DNA of 64,000 bases from Acetobacteraceae bacterium (GTDB taxonomy: Bacteria > Pseudomonadota > Alphaproteobacteria > Acetobacterales > Acetobacteraceae): assembly GCA_004843345.1 (NCBI GenBank), contig CP039460.1:628921-692920 (forward strand). The letters are read 5' to 3'. Under the pieces are notes generated by a model. That model was given only the letters and a program-made list of their open reading frames with translations. It searched no databases and had not been told where the DNA came from. The position numbers were made by a program, and so were the translations under genes. Shown here piece after piece: positions 17,953-27,534 of the stretch (position 1 is its first letter; every line of letters begins with the position of its first letter).

Positions 17953-18183
17953 TTACCGCAAATAGGATGGGACAATTAAAACGATGAGAACCATCAGAAG
18001 GTAAATCAGATTCAGCAAGCGACCATCATCTTGCGGTAAAAACCCGGAGCAAAACACCAGCAATGTTAGAAAAAGCGCTATGCCAACCAGAATAAGAACA
18101 AACGTCCAGAAATGAGCCGAAAACCCTTTCGGGGCTGCCCCATTCTCTCCCTCTTGCTGCGCTTTTTCAAACTTCTCTTCCAA
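17953..18183 (-). CDS. small two-helix membrane protein
   Basis: This 76-residue protein has a charged N-terminus and hydrophobic helices at about 25-48 and 56-74. It begins at a TTG (18183), supported by AAAGGGG six bases upstream; no ATG is available in frame. It is 23 bases downstream of the monooxygenase-like gene on the same strand, so probably in one operon with it. It is not recognised. Confidence 0.6.
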   Translation of the reverse strand: MEEKFEKAQQEGENGAAPKGFSAHFWTFVLILVGIALFLTLLVFCSGFLPQDDGRLLNLIYLLMVLIVLIVPSYLR

Positions 18184-18206
18184 TGCCAGCCCCTTTCACT
18201 TAAGGA

Positions 18207-18710
18207 TTAGGCAACATCTTTGAGAAAGATCACTTTCGACTTTCCGCCTATGACAAGGCGTGTAATGGCCTGATCAAAAGATTTGCCGTGTTCCGTTTCC
18301 ATATGGTCATGGAAAGCTTTCTCATTTTTATAGCTTTCCTCAATATAGAAAATCGTCCCATTATCCTGCGCTTGATAGACGTAATAACGAATATTGCCGG
18401 GTTCTGCCCGAACCTTTTTTGCCAAATCCGCTAACAATTTAGAAAGCTCTGAGGCACGCCCCGGAATGGCTTCCATCGTGGCATAGAGGTTGATCTGCCC
18501 GTCTTCTGTCTCTGTGACGACCTCAGCCCCTTTTTCCTCTGCCTGATTATCCTCTTCCAAAACGTAACCCAAAACCGCCTTTAGAGCGCTGGCTTCAATG
18601 GTTTTTTCAGCATGGGCAGAAGCTGGCAAGAAAGTCTCTCCAGCAGCCAAAAATGCAGCGACAAAAAAAGAAGATTTCAAAAAAGTTCTAAAATTCATAT
18701 TTTTTAACAT
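18207..18710 (-). CDS. exported antibiotic-biosynthesis-monooxygenase (ABM) domain protein
   Basis: This 167-residue protein has a Sec-type signal peptide (basic start, hydrophobic 12-24, cleavage near ASAHA). The C-terminal half has the ABM fold signature: INLYATMEAIPGRASELSKLL, then GNIRYYVYQAQDNGTIFYIEESYKNEKAFHDHM and the final FLKDVA strand. Cytoplasmic relatives include YgiN-type quinol monooxygenases; an exported version suggests a periplasmic role, which remains inference. It may start at the ATG at 18710 or at Met5. Confidence 0.82.
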   Translation of the reverse strand: MLKNMNFRTFLKSSFFVAAFLAAGETFLPASAHAEKTIEASALKAVLGYVLEEDNQAEEKGAEVVTETEDGQINLYATMEAIPGRASELSKLLADLAKKVRAEPGNIRYYVYQAQDNGTIFYIEESYKNEKAFHDHMETEHGKSFDQAITRLVIGGKSKVIFLKDVA

Positions 18711-18845
18711 CTTTAAATAAAGAGACCTTTCTTTAACCGAGGCAAGCTAATGCCAAATTTCAAAAGAAGGCAAAGACAAACGCCCTAAACAAATTATTTT
18801 TACAAAATTAAGGTCTATTTTCTTTTATACCTGTTTTTAAGAGTC

Positions 18846-19397
18846 TCATAGAGGCGTAGAAGGCGCTTTCACGTCAGAGGGCTTTTGAAAATTCTCTGGT
18901 AAAGCCTCCTCTGGACTCCCTTTTTTCAACGGACGGAATTCAACTTCAATATCCTTAGGATAGCCATAAGCAGATTGATGCGCCTGATCATAGGCAGCAC
19001 CGCCTGCAAAAATCCCAGAGGCTGGAATAAAAGCCGAAAGGGACACTAGGGACACTAAAAATCCCCCTGTATTGCCCATATAAGCCGCTGTCAAATCGGG
19101 ATCCCATGATTTTGCAAAAAGCTGATAACCTGATTTTGCGCAATTCAAAATCAAATCCTGCTCACGGCTTCTCTGCAATTTGACATAATGAGGCGTTTTA
19201 AACTGTTCTTTGAGAAGGCCACCCTGATAAATTTTACAGTCAGCCGCTTCTGGATTGGAATAAATAAAGAGCTTTTGTGAACTGCCATTAGTTGCCGAGG
19301 CACAGCCTGCAAGAGAGGAAAAAGACAGTAAAGCAACAGTCATTTTTTTCGATTTTTTAAATAAGCTTGCCGAAAAAGAATGCTCCTGAAAACGCAC
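18846..19397 (-). CDS. lipoprotein of unknown function
   Basis: This 183-residue protein has lipobox LAGC near residues 29-32. The mature part has a PEGA-like beta segment (YSNPEAADCKIYQGG...HYVKLQRSREQDLILNCAKSGY) and a hydrophobic Gly-rich stretch (GGFLVSLVSLSAFIPASGIFAGG). Similar small lipoproteins often bind the envelope. It starts at GTG (19397), which has AAAGG upstream; Met19 is the alternative. It is monocistronic as far as can be seen. Confidence 0.72.
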   Translation of the reverse strand: MRFQEHSFSASLFKKSKKMTVALLSFSSLAGCASATNGSSQKLFIYSNPEAADCKIYQGGLLKEQFKTPHYVKLQRSREQDLILNCAKSGYQLFAKSWDPDLTAAYMGNTGGFLVSLVSLSAFIPASGIFAGGAAYDQAHQSAYGYPKDIEVEFRPLKKGSPEEALPENFQKPSDVKAPSTPL

Positions 19398-19540
19398 TTT
19401 TCAAACCTTTCCTCAAAAAGCCATAGCGGATTCCTCAACTATAATCTGTTCTCTCTCTTTTTCACAACTTCTGAAAGCAAAAAGAGTCTTAGATTCAAGG
19501 ATAAAGCCGAAAAGTCATCAGAAAATCCGCAGTTTGAAGG

Positions 19541-20014
19541 CTAGAAAATGTCTGTAATGCTTTTCACACGCTCCGCATCATCTTGCCCCGATTGAAGGAC
19601 TTGCTGATAAAAGGACGGAAAAGCGTCCGTCTCCCACTTTCCATTGACTTTATGAAATTCTGCATCGGTCTTTTCGATAATTCCCCCATGAATGCCCCCT
19701 GCTTTTATCTCTGGATACTTCGCCTGAAAAGCCGCCTGATCCCTCTTAGAGCGAAGCCCGTAAGTTCCGCCTGATTTAAGTTTCAGCTCCAGCGCAGCGC
19801 CCTTTTCGGTGAAATAACGCTGATAGGCAAGAAAACATGAAAAAGCGCCATTTTCAATAGAGTGACAACGCAAGTCAGTAACTTTAATCGTGTTGTCATC
19901 ATGCTTCACGGTAAAAAGCGCTTCGACCTCCTGCTTGCTTGGAGCGCCGTTTCCACAGGCAGATAAGAGAAAAACCGCAGGCAATACAGATAATACTCTT
20001 CTTATTCGTTTCAT
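19541..20014 (-). CDS. small lipoprotein of unknown function
   Basis: This 157-residue protein has a signal sequence ending in lipobox LSAC (about 17-20). The mature domain is mixed alpha/beta with two cysteines (LRCHSIENGAFSCFLAY) that could form a disulfide, and a later AEFHKVNGKWETDAFPSF strand typical of small periplasmic domains with a final aromatic helix. It is not recognised. It is separated from typA by a strong terminator. Confidence 0.72.
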   Translation of the reverse strand: MKRIRRVLSVLPAVFLLSACGNGAPSKQEVEALFTVKHDDNTIKVTDLRCHSIENGAFSCFLAYQRYFTEKGAALELKLKSGGTYGLRSKRDQAAFQAKYPEIKAGGIHGGIIEKTDAEFHKVNGKWETDAFPSFYQQVLQSGQDDAERVKSITDIF

Positions 20015-20157
20015 TTCTTATCCTTTGGACAACGATCTCTCTATTTTCAGCGCTTGCAGACGTGAAGCGAAACAACACCACAGGCGAAAACATAAAACAA
20101 TCAGCTTAAATATTCTACTTTTTCCAAAAGACAAAAATGTACTCTACCGCCAACCAA

Positions 20158-20185
20158 AAAAGGCAGTGATTGCTCACTGCCTTTT
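20158..20185 (-). terminator. intrinsic terminator of typA
   Basis: AAAAGGCAGTGA pairs with TCACTGCCTTTT over a short TTGC loop, followed on the minus strand by a T-run. It lies 33 bases after the typA stop. Confidence 0.9.
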
Positions 20186-20217
20186 CCGAGTTCTTTTCGT
20201 TTCCTGTTAGAAAGAAA

Positions 20218-22038
20218 TTAGTCTTCTTTCTTACGGGACATACGTTTGCGCTCGTTGGAGTCAAGGTAACGCTTACGGAGACGAATAGCAGAAGGGGTAA
20301 CTTCGACCAGCTCATCATCTTCGATATACGCAATCGCTTGCTCTAAGCTCAACTGACGTGGTGGAACGAGAACAGGCGCTTCGTCCTTGCCAGAAGCACG
20401 CATATTGGTGAGTTTCTTTTCACGAACAGCGTTAATTTCAAGGTCATTATCTCTGGAATGCTCACCCAAAATCATCCCTGTATAGATGGTTTCCCCAGCA
20501 CCGAGGAACATCACACCACGATCTTGCAAAGCAAAAAGCGCATAAGGTGTTGTTTTACCATCTTCTGCGGAAATCAAAGCCCCATTACGGCGGCCTTCGA
20601 CTTTACCAGCATAAGGCAGATAATCATGGAACAAACGGTTCATAATACCTGTACCGCGTGTATCTGTGAGGAATTCCCCATGATACCCAATCAAACCACG
20701 GGAAGGAATCAAGAAGGTCAAACGGGTTTTTCCACCGCCTGAAGGACGCATATCCTGCAAAACACCTTTACGCAAAGACATTTTCTCAACAACAACGCCA
20801 GAGAATTCTTCATCGACATCAATCAAGACTTCTTCAAATGGCTCTGTCTGCTGACCGTTCTCATCTTCACGGAAAAGCACACGGGGGCGACCGATTGTCA
20901 ACTCAAAACCTTCACGACGCATCGTTTCAATCAACACACCAAGCTGAAGCTCACCACGCCCTGCGACTTCAAACGCTTCGCTTTCTGGGCTGGTTGTCAC
21001 TTGAATAGCGACATTGCCTTCCATTTCTTGGAACAGACGGTCACGAATCTGACGGGAGGTTACTTTTTTACCTTCACGTCCACCCAATGGGCCATCGTTA
21101 ATTCTAAACGTCATAGAAAGGGTTGGCGGATCAACAGGAGTAGATGGCAATGGGGTTGCCTGGTCTGGCGCTGCGATTGTGTCTGGAATCGTTGCTTCTG
21201 CAAGACCCGCAATGGCAATAATATCGCCTGCTTCGGCTTCTTCAACCGCAACACGCTCCAACCCACGGAAGGCCAGCAATTTTGTCAAACGGCCTGTTTC
21301 AGCCACACTGCCATCGGGTTTAAGAACCTTAACGGGCATATTGACTTTGGCACGGCCTTGCTCGACACGGCCTGTCAAAATACGTCCTAAGAAATTGTCG
21401 CTTTCTAAAATGGTGGCAACCATAGCAAAAGGCGCATCTTTTGGAAGATTTGGCGCAGGCACATGGCGGACAATCAGCTCAAACAGCGCAGAAAGGTCTT
21501 TTTGCGGGCCTTCCAGCGTCTCATCTGCCCAGCCCTGACGGCCAGAAGCATAGAGCATTGGAAAATCAAGCTGCTCATCATTCGCACCCAAAGCTGCAAA
21601 AAGGTCAAAAACCTCATCATGCACTTCATCTGGGCGTGCATCGCTACGGTCAACCTTATTAACAACCAAGATAGGACGAATCCCTTGAGCCAAAGCTTTG
21701 GTCAACACAAATTTTGTCTGGGGCAATGCGCCCTCAGCCGCATCGACCAGAATAACAACACCATCAACCATGGAGAGAATACGCTCCACCTCACCACCGA
21801 AATCGGCATGGCCTGGGGTGTCAATAATATTGATACGGGTATTTTTCCAAACAACAGACGTGCATTTTGCAAGAATGGTAATGCCACGCTCACGCTCTAG
21901 GTCATTGCGGTCCATCGCCCGCTCTGCCACATGCTGGTTTTCTCTAAAAGCCCCTGATTGTTTAAGAAGCTCGTCCACCAACGTGGTTTTGCCATGGTCA
22001 ACGTGGGCGATAATGGCAATATTGCGAATATCGGTCAT
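20218..22038 (-). CDS. typA: translational GTPase TypA/BipA
   Basis: This 606-residue ribosome-associated GTPase is involved in 50S assembly and stress or cold adaptation. G1 is AHVDHGKT at 10-17, the RGITI switch I block follows, then [14 protein letters not shown] (G3) and NKVDR (G4). The EF-G-like domains and the C-terminal domain ([21 protein letters not shown]) are complete. I chose the ATG at 22038, which gives the canonical [18 protein letters not shown] start; an open frame continues 23 codons upstream without family similarity. Confidence 0.97.
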   Translation of the reverse strand: MTDIRNIAIIAHVDHGKTTLVDELLKQSGAFRENQHVAERAMDRNDLERERGITILAKCTSVVWKNTRINIIDTPGHADFGGEVERILSMVDGVVILVDAAEGALPQTKFVLTKALAQGIRPILVVNKVDRSDARPDEVHDEVFDLFAALGANDEQLDFPMLYASGRQGWADETLEGPQKDLSALFELIVRHVPAPNLPKDAPFAMVATILESDNFLGRILTGRVEQGRAKVNMPVKVLKPDGSVAETGRLTKLLAFRGLERVAVEEAEAGDIIAIAGLAEATIPDTIAAPDQATPLPSTPVDPPTLSMTFRINDGPLGGREGKKVTSRQIRDRLFQEMEGNVAIQVTTSPESEAFEVAGRGELQLGVLIETMRREGFELTIGRPRVLFREDENGQQTEPFEEVLIDVDEEFSGVVVEKMSLRKGVLQDMRPSGGGKTRLTFLIPSRGLIGYHGEFLTDTRGTGIMNRLFHDYLPYAGKVEGRRNGALISAEDGKTTPYALFALQDRGVMFLGAGETIYTGMILGEHSRDNDLEINAVREKKLTNMRASGKDEAPVLVPPRQLSLEQAIAYIEDDELVEVTPSAIRLRKRYLDSNERKRMSRKKED

Positions 22039-22311
22039 AAAACTTTCGTTACATCTACTAAAGAAGAGAATGCTTAAAATTAAAGCGGGAAACAGCGCAG
22101 TTCGCAAAAACCAGAAGAGGTTGGCAATAGGTTACCGAAAATAACAAAATTGTATAACGATCTGTCTGTCAAATTTCTAAATTATTAAGGTTCGTATTTT
22201 GCGCCCAATTCCGTTTTTTTGCAAGTATTTTACCCCTTTGACAGATTACTGTTATAAAATAAGTTCTTTTTCTGACATCTGAATTTAAATTTACAAGGGA
22301 AAATTTCATCT

Positions 22312-22779
22312 ATGTCCAACGGATTAAATCCGCTTTCTTCCCTGACTCAGCTTGGGCAGAACAGCCCTCTTCCACAAAGTCCTGAAGAAGCAAAACTCGA
22401 ACGTGTGCCTTCACCGCATCAGGGGAAAAATTATCTCGTACGCTTTGCTGCACCCGAATTTACATCCCTCTGCCCCATCACAGGCCAGCCTGATTTTGCG
22501 CATTTGGTTTTAGATTACATTCCCAAAAACTGGATTGTTGAAAGCAAATCTTTAAAGCTTTACCTCTCCAGCTTCCGCAACCATGGCGCTTTCCATGAAG
22601 ATTGCTCTGTCACCATTGCAACCAAGCTTATCGAGCTTCTCGAACCAACATGGCTGCGTCTTGGCGCTTATTGGTATCCCAGAGGCGGTATGCCCATTGA
22701 TGTTTTCTATCAAACAGGCGAACCGCCCAAAGGCGTTTGGATTCCAGAACAAGCTGTCCCCCCTTATCGAGGACGCTGA
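22312..22779 (+). CDS. queF: NADPH-dependent 7-cyano-7-deazaguanine reductase QueF
   Basis: This enzyme reduces preQ0 to preQ1 in queuosine biosynthesis. The 155-residue short-type protein has catalytic Cys54 in [13 protein letters not shown] and the substrate/NADPH block [23 protein letters not shown], and it ends in the usual [12 protein letters not shown] segment. AAGGGAAAA precedes the ATG. The upstream region shows no preQ1 riboswitch consensus, so regulation is not evident from sequence. It is divergent from typA. Confidence 0.95.
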   Translation: MSNGLNPLSSLTQLGQNSPLPQSPEEAKLERVPSPHQGKNYLVRFAAPEFTSLCPITGQPDFAHLVLDYIPKNWIVESKSLKLYLSSFRNHGAFHEDCSVTIATKLIELLEPTWLRLGAYWYPRGGMPIDVFYQTGEPPKGVWIPEQAVPPYRGR

Positions 22780-22786
22780 AATCTAA

Positions 22787-22845
22787 GAGGCAAGTGAATA
22801 CTCCGTTATAATCTAGACACTTTTATAACGGCTTTCACTTGCCTC
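22787..22845. repeat. nested long inverted repeat after queF
   Basis: The outer arms GAGGCAAGTGAA (22787-22798) and TTCACTTGCCTC (22834-22845) are perfectly complementary. Inside them CCGTTATAA and TTATAACGG form a second perfect stem around a short loop. The whole folds into one long hairpin of about 59 bases. It has no T-run, so it is more than a standard terminator; it could be an RNA processing or stability element or a small mobile palindrome. Confidence 0.75.
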
Positions 22846-23001
22846 CCTTACGAAAACCGATATAATCCAGCCTTGGATTTTTTCTATCTTTTTTAGTTTT
22901 AAGCGTTGGCACTGGCGATACAGGTCTAGAATCAGACCTTTTTACGTCGATGTTTCTGCTTTTTGATTTTCCGAAGTCTTCATCATCTGAAGGGACATTT
23001 T

Positions 23002-23169
23002 ATGTTTGTACAATCAACAACAACAATGACAGCCGTGATTACAACAGTTGCATTTATTTTTGTACAAAAAATGTCAGGTTACCTTCTCTGTTCACTTGGT
23101 TATTGGAACAATATGTCCGCCCATAACCGACATGATGATGTGACTCAGGAAAATAATGCGCCACGATAA
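23002..23169 (+). CDS. possible small membrane/leader peptide
   Basis: The 55-residue frame has an ATG with AAGGGAC upstream and one hydrophobic helix (about 9-30). Its end overlaps the start of the following barrel-like gene by 14 bases, as a translationally coupled leader would. The evidence is a good ribosome site plus hydrophobicity only. It could be non-coding 5' UTR. Confidence 0.35.
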   Translation: MFVQSTTTMTAVITTVAFIFVQKMSGYLLCSLGYWNNMSAHNRHDDVTQENNAPR

Positions 23170-24295
23170 ATTACTTCCCTCTGCCGCCTGTCGAAAGAAC
23201 AAAAAACGGTGGCAACCGACCTCAAGAATCTGCCTCAAAAAACACTCCCTCCTACGTTTCATTATTGCAGGACTAGCCCTTTCACCTCTTGCGAAAGCGC
23301 CGAATTCCTTCGCTGGTTATAGTCTCGATATCAAAGACCAGCCAGACTGGATGAAAATCCCAATGAAGTGGATTGAGCCCAAAAAACCTGTCCCAGCGCA
23401 TTCTTGGACCGGGTCTTTGCTCTCCCCTTCGCCTTCCTTTCCAAAAGGCATGTGGGCTCTCGAACCTTACACGGTTGCGACCGTTCCAACAGGGAATTAT
23501 GACTCTCACGGCAATCTCATACAGCATGGCGGATCACAATATGATTCCCTCACAAGCTCATGGTTTTTCAAAGGTGCGCCTACAGATCACCTTTCGGTAG
23601 ATATTACCCCTGCCTTTAGCTATTCATGGACGCCACAAGATGGCACTGCCAATAAAAACTCGCATGTTGGCTTTGATGATTTGCCTTTTGATTTAGAATA
23701 CCGTTTTACGGACACTTATTCGCCTTCTATCAGTGTTGTTTTCGGCGCTTCCGCTCCGACAGGCGCTTATAACAACCTTGAACGTGCAGCTGATGGCGTT
23801 GGCGCAGGTGTATGGAAATTGCGCTACGGCTTTAACGGCCAATTTGTTGAGCCTTTCTTTAAACAAGCGATGCGTGTCCGCTGGTGGGCCGTTGCAAGAA
23901 CCCCCTTAGGCGATGCCAGCCTGAAAAACACAACCTCCTATGGCACGGGCGAGGGCTTTAGAGGATCAGCCCATCCTGGATCGACAGGAGAGGAAGGCAT
24001 TGCGGTGGAGCTGGGAATCACCAAACGCTGGCTCTTTGCCCTGGATCTTTACGAAGATTGGGGATCGACCACCAATATCCGAGGCACTTACAGCTACGGG
24101 CATAATGGCTGCACACAGGCGCAATGCGCGTTTAGCCAAAATACTGGCTGGTCCACAGCTTGGAGCGCTGCGCCTGCAATTGAATATGCGCCAAACGGTG
24201 TCTTAGGACTCATTGCAGGGGTGCAGGTAACAGCGGCAGGACATAACACGTCCCGAACACTCGCCCCTCAGATTGCCGTCATGTATGCTTGGTAA
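23156..24295 (+). CDS. outer-membrane beta-barrel-like protein (phenol MetA-type)
   Basis: This 379-residue exported protein has an N-terminal basic, hydrophobic signal (about 28-52, cleavage near NSFAG), followed by many alternating aromatic strands and a C-terminal strand ending in Tyr-Ala-Trp, typical of outer-membrane barrels. The layout (FDDLPFDLEYRF, SISVVFGASAPTGAYNNL, ELGITKRWLFALDLYEDWG) resembles the 'MetA-pathway of phenol degradation' transporter-like family. The substrate is unknown. The long charged N-region before the signal may mean the true start is a little downstream. A strong terminator follows. Confidence 0.75.
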   Translation: MRHDKLLPSAACRKNKKRWQPTSRICLKKHSLLRFIIAGLALSPLAKAPNSFAGYSLDIKDQPDWMKIPMKWIEPKKPVPAHSWTGSLLSPSPSFPKGMWALEPYTVATVPTGNYDSHGNLIQHGGSQYDSLTSSWFFKGAPTDHLSVDITPAFSYSWTPQDGTANKNSHVGFDDLPFDLEYRFTDTYSPSISVVFGASAPTGAYNNLERAADGVGAGVWKLRYGFNGQFVEPFFKQAMRVRWWAVARTPLGDASLKNTTSYGTGEGFRGSAHPGSTGEEGIAVELGITKRWLFALDLYEDWGSTTNIRGTYSYGHNGCTQAQCAFSQNTGWSTAWSAAPAIEYAPNGVLGLIAGVQVTAAGHNTSRTLAPQIAVMYAW

Positions 24296-24309
24296 ATTAC
24301 CTCAAACTA

Positions 24310-24344
24310 AAAAAGCGCCCTAAAACAAAAACAGGGCGCTTTTT
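24310..24344. terminator. bidirectional intrinsic terminator
   Basis: AAAAGCGCCCT pairs with AGGGCGCTTTT across an A-rich loop, with A/T runs both sides, between convergent genes ending at 24295 and 24361. Confidence 0.88.
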
Positions 24345-24360
24345 AAAGACTCAATTTCTT

Positions 24361-24744
24361 TTAAAAGAATGTCTGAAGAAGCTGGCACGTACAGGCAATG
24401 CCCGTCAGCACAGCCGCTATTGAATTATAACGCCCCTGCCGCCGCAATGTCGCAAAAAACGCATAGGTTTTTCCATGCTCTTCAAACGTCCCTGCAAAAT
24501 GGCCGTCCATATTCACAAACGCATCCTGCGTGTGAACAACTTCATCCTTATCTGTATTTTTATCGAAAATCTTCTGACCCACATTAACCTTGTCCCCATG
24601 GAACTCAATACTGTTTTTCATGAGTGTCCGATGGTCAGAATAAAGAACCTTTACCTGAGACGCATAAACCCAGGCAATGGCCGCAAAAAAACTAAAAATA
24701 GCGACGCAATATTGTAAAATCACATTTATAAAATGGAGATGCAT
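24361..24744 (-). CDS. membrane protein of unknown function
   Basis: This 127-residue protein has hydrophobic helices at about 7-29 and 108-126 with a polar, probably extracytoplasmic, domain between them (KVLYSDHRTLMKNSIEFHG...HFAGTFEEHGKTYAFFATL). AGAGGG lies before the ATG. No family is recognised. It is monocistronic. Confidence 0.65.
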   Translation of the reverse strand: MHLHFINVILQYCVAIFSFFAAIAWVYASQVKVLYSDHRTLMKNSIEFHGDKVNVGQKIFDKNTDKDEVVHTQDAFVNMDGHFAGTFEEHGKTYAFFATLRRQGRYNSIAAVLTGIACTCQLLQTFF

Positions 24745-24976
24745 TTTTTTTCACCCTCTTAGCAAAATGGGGCATTAAGACTCTTGGAATATACGCCTTT
24801 CCTACACCAGCAACAGCCCCTTAAAAGGCTTAAATGAATATTTTTTGCGATTATTACCCCTCAACTTTGAGTCTAAGCTTTGATTTTATCAAAAAGTCGC
24901 TAGAATATACCTTAAACTTTTAGCCTTAGATGTTTTCTGTTATAGGTTAATTTCATTCTGGCCAAGCGGTATAAAT

Positions 24977-25927
24977 ATGAATTTAAACATCCATAATGCT
25001 GATGCGAAAAAAGTCGTCACTCTAATTGTCCCCGTTTTCAACGAAGAAGAAAGTATTCAGTCGTTTTGCAAGGCCGTTGCAACACTTTCGCTAGAGCATT
25101 ATGAATTTGACATTCTATTCATAGATGACGGTAGTCAGGATAGAACCGTTGATGTCATTAAATCGCTTCAAAAAACAAATCCCCATATCCACCTCATTTC
25201 TTTTATTCGAAATTTTGGCAAAGAAGCTGCCCTTTTCGCAGGCCTAACAGAGGCCAAAGGCGATGCGGTGATCCCCATGGATGTGGATCTTCAAGACCCG
25301 ATTGAGGTCGTCCCTGAATTTATCAAAGAATGGGAAAAAGGCGCAGATGTCGTCCTTGGCAAACGCAGGCGCCGTCATGGTGATAGCTTAATCAAACGCC
25401 TTTCTGCTGCCATCTTCTATAAGTTGCACAATAAAATCTGCTCTGTTCAAATTAAGCAGGATGTTGGTGATTTCCGCCTTATTTCCGCAGAGCTTGTTCC
25501 CAATATTACCAATTTACGTGAGCGCAATCTGTTCATGAAGGGGTTGCTCAATTTTGCAGGTGGAAAAGAAGCTATTGTTGAATATGACCGCCCTGCCCGT
25601 CTCCATGGAGATGCTAGCCAAAGCCCGATTAAACTTCTTCGGCTCGCTCTGAATGGTATTTTTGGATATTCTACCGTTCCTCTAAGGCTTTCCACTTATT
25701 TTGGGGTTCTTTCTGCAGGCGTTAGCTTTTGCTATGCTCTTTATGCTCTTTTCGAAACTTTTATCAAAAAGCACAAACTTTCTGGCTCGCCTTTACTCTT
25801 GACTATTGTCCTTTTCCTCGGTGGCGTTCAGCTTATTTCGATTGGTCTTTTGGGAGAATATATCGGACGAATGTATATCGAAATTAAAGATCGTCCTAGA
25901 TATTTACTCAAACGTGACAATACATAA
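24977..25927 (+). CDS. GtrB/DPM1-like family 2 glycosyltransferase
   Basis: This 316-residue enzyme transfers a sugar (typically glucose) from a nucleotide donor to undecaprenyl phosphate on the inner face of the membrane. N-terminal GT-A signatures are LIVPVFNEEESI, FIDDGSQDRT, FGKEAALFAGLTEAKGDAVIPMDVDLQDP and the GDFRL motif. Two C-terminal membrane helices (about 235-260 and 270-295) end in EYIGRMYIEIKDRPRY, the usual tail. It heads the plus-strand glycan region and lies 25 bases before a GT92-like gene. No GtrA flippase partner is adjacent. Confidence 0.93.
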   Translation: MNLNIHNADAKKVVTLIVPVFNEEESIQSFCKAVATLSLEHYEFDILFIDDGSQDRTVDVIKSLQKTNPHIHLISFIRNFGKEAALFAGLTEAKGDAVIPMDVDLQDPIEVVPEFIKEWEKGADVVLGKRRRRHGDSLIKRLSAAIFYKLHNKICSVQIKQDVGDFRLISAELVPNITNLRERNLFMKGLLNFAGGKEAIVEYDRPARLHGDASQSPIKLLRLALNGIFGYSTVPLRLSTYFGVLSAGVSFCYALYALFETFIKKHKLSGSPLLLTIVLFLGGVQLISIGLLGEYIGRMYIEIKDRPRYLLKRDNT

Positions 25928-25952
25928 CGGCTCTTAGCAAAAAGTTTTTCCT

Positions 25953-27449
25953 ATGATGCCGCATGTTGCGCTCGCACTCTTTGTCAAAGATGAGTTTTCA
26001 GATATTGCAGGCTGGATTGCGTGGCATGTTGCCTTAGGAATCAAAACCTTCTTCATCTATGATGATCATTCAACGGACGGTACTTGGGAAATTCTTCAAG
26101 CGGCGGCTAAATGTTATGATATTCGTCTGCGCCGGATTGACCCCCAAAAAGTCCCTTCCTTTCAAGAACGGCAGAGACAAGCCTATTTCCAGTCTATTGA
26201 AGAAGCGCGCAATGAATGTGACTGGATCGGTTTTTTAGACGGGGACGAATATCTCTACCTCAAGCATTTCGATAGCCTACCCAAATTTTTAACCCAATTT
26301 CCGCACGCCGATGCGGTGGCGTTTTCTTGGCGGATTTACGGAAGTTCCAGCCGTGTTGTTCGCCCTAGACGCCATATTGTAGATATGTTTCGCCAACATT
26401 CTACCAAAGAATTTGCCGATAACGTCCATATTAAAAGCTTTGTGCGGCCAAAAAAAATGGGCAAAAAATGGGTTGATCCCCATATTTTTGACATTCCGAT
26501 TACCTCCTATGCCCGCCCAAATGGGACTTTCCTTACGGAAAAATCGCCTAAACAGCCTGTGCAGTGGGAAGACGGCTATGTCATGCATTTCATTTGCCGC
26601 TCAATGGCGCATTATATCCAGCGCATTCAACGGCGCCTCAATGAAGACCTCTTTGATTCTGACAGCTATTGGGCTTATTTCAACCGCAACGAACTCACCG
26701 ATAATGCCCCGATGCGGTTTCTTCCAAAAATGGCCGAAAAGCTCAAACCTATTCAAAATGAAATTCTTAAATTGGCCATTCAACATTTAAGAGATTTGCC
26801 GATTACACCAGATCCTAAGCTCTATCCACATAAACAAAATTTTGAAAAACTTGAAATTGTTAAACTCATTTCCCTGCATGGCACAGCGCTTTATTATGCG
26901 CCAAATTTAGGCCATGCTCTGAACTGTTCCGAAGAAACAGCCAAAGAGAATGGTTTTCAACTGGTTTACGGCCTTATCAATCCAAAAACACCGCAAATTA
27001 TCACGCTTGCTTTGCCTGAAAATGCTAAAAATACCCAACTCCATCTTTTATTCGATGAGAGAAGCTCCTCTGAAAAACTCTACCGTCTAATCCCAACAGG
27101 CTCAGGCTATTTTAACCTTCAGCACCCAGCCTCTCACCGTTTTTTCTGTATGACACCGCCAGAACCCCCTTCTGGATTTGGAAATGCCGTGGCAGATAGA
27201 GAAAAAGCACATGAATGGGAAAAAATCATCTTAGAGCCTGTTTCCGCAACACATTTGCATTTTAAAATGCCTAAACTGCCTTTTGAAATCACACATAAAA
27301 CATCGGCCTATAAAATTCTAAATTGGCTTCAAACGGCAAAAACACAGCCTAGCTCCGAAGATTTTCTCAATGTTCTCTACCGTCTCTCGCCTAAAGTACA
27401 ACAAGAACTCTCAACCTATGTCCCTGGATTGCTTTGGGGATTTTGTTGA
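25953..27449 (+). CDS. GT92/GT2-like glycosyltransferase with C-terminal fascin-like module
   Basis: This is a 498-residue two-part protein. Residues ~1-290 are a GT-A glycosyltransferase of the family 92 / GT2-4 type: FVKDEFSDIAGWIAWH, IYDDHSTDGTWE and the metal-binding FLDGDEYLYL. Residues ~300-430 hold a beta-rich module with FFCMTPPEPP, then VADREKAHEWEKIILE, which resembles the 'G-x-Y-x-x-V-x-A-D-R...W-E-x-F-x-L' pattern of fascin-like beta-trefoils. The tail resembles those of the paralogues at 28201 and 44509. Its acceptor glycan is unknown. It is likely co-transcribed with the GtrB-like gene. Confidence 0.82.
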   Translation: MMPHVALALFVKDEFSDIAGWIAWHVALGIKTFFIYDDHSTDGTWEILQAAAKCYDIRLRRIDPQKVPSFQERQRQAYFQSIEEARNECDWIGFLDGDEYLYLKHFDSLPKFLTQFPHADAVAFSWRIYGSSSRVVRPRRHIVDMFRQHSTKEFADNVHIKSFVRPKKMGKKWVDPHIFDIPITSYARPNGTFLTEKSPKQPVQWEDGYVMHFICRSMAHYIQRIQRRLNEDLFDSDSYWAYFNRNELTDNAPMRFLPKMAEKLKPIQNEILKLAIQHLRDLPITPDPKLYPHKQNFEKLEIVKLISLHGTALYYAPNLGHALNCSEETAKENGFQLVYGLINPKTPQIITLALPENAKNTQLHLLFDERSSSEKLYRLIPTGSGYFNLQHPASHRFFCMTPPEPPSGFGNAVADREKAHEWEKIILEPVSATHLHFKMPKLPFEITHKTSAYKILNWLQTAKTQPSSEDFLNVLYRLSPKVQQELSTYVPGLLWGFC

Positions 27450-27534
27450 GTTCTGACCGATTTTTCTTTTTTTCTATAATCCGTTAGCATAGACTGCGAA
27501 AAAAAATCTATCTTAACAAAAAAGGTGCTGAATC

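Noticed and set aside
22180..22311. preQ1 riboswitch upstream of queF
   Set aside because: The short C-rich loop and A-rich tail of preQ1-I were not found, and no alternative class fits.
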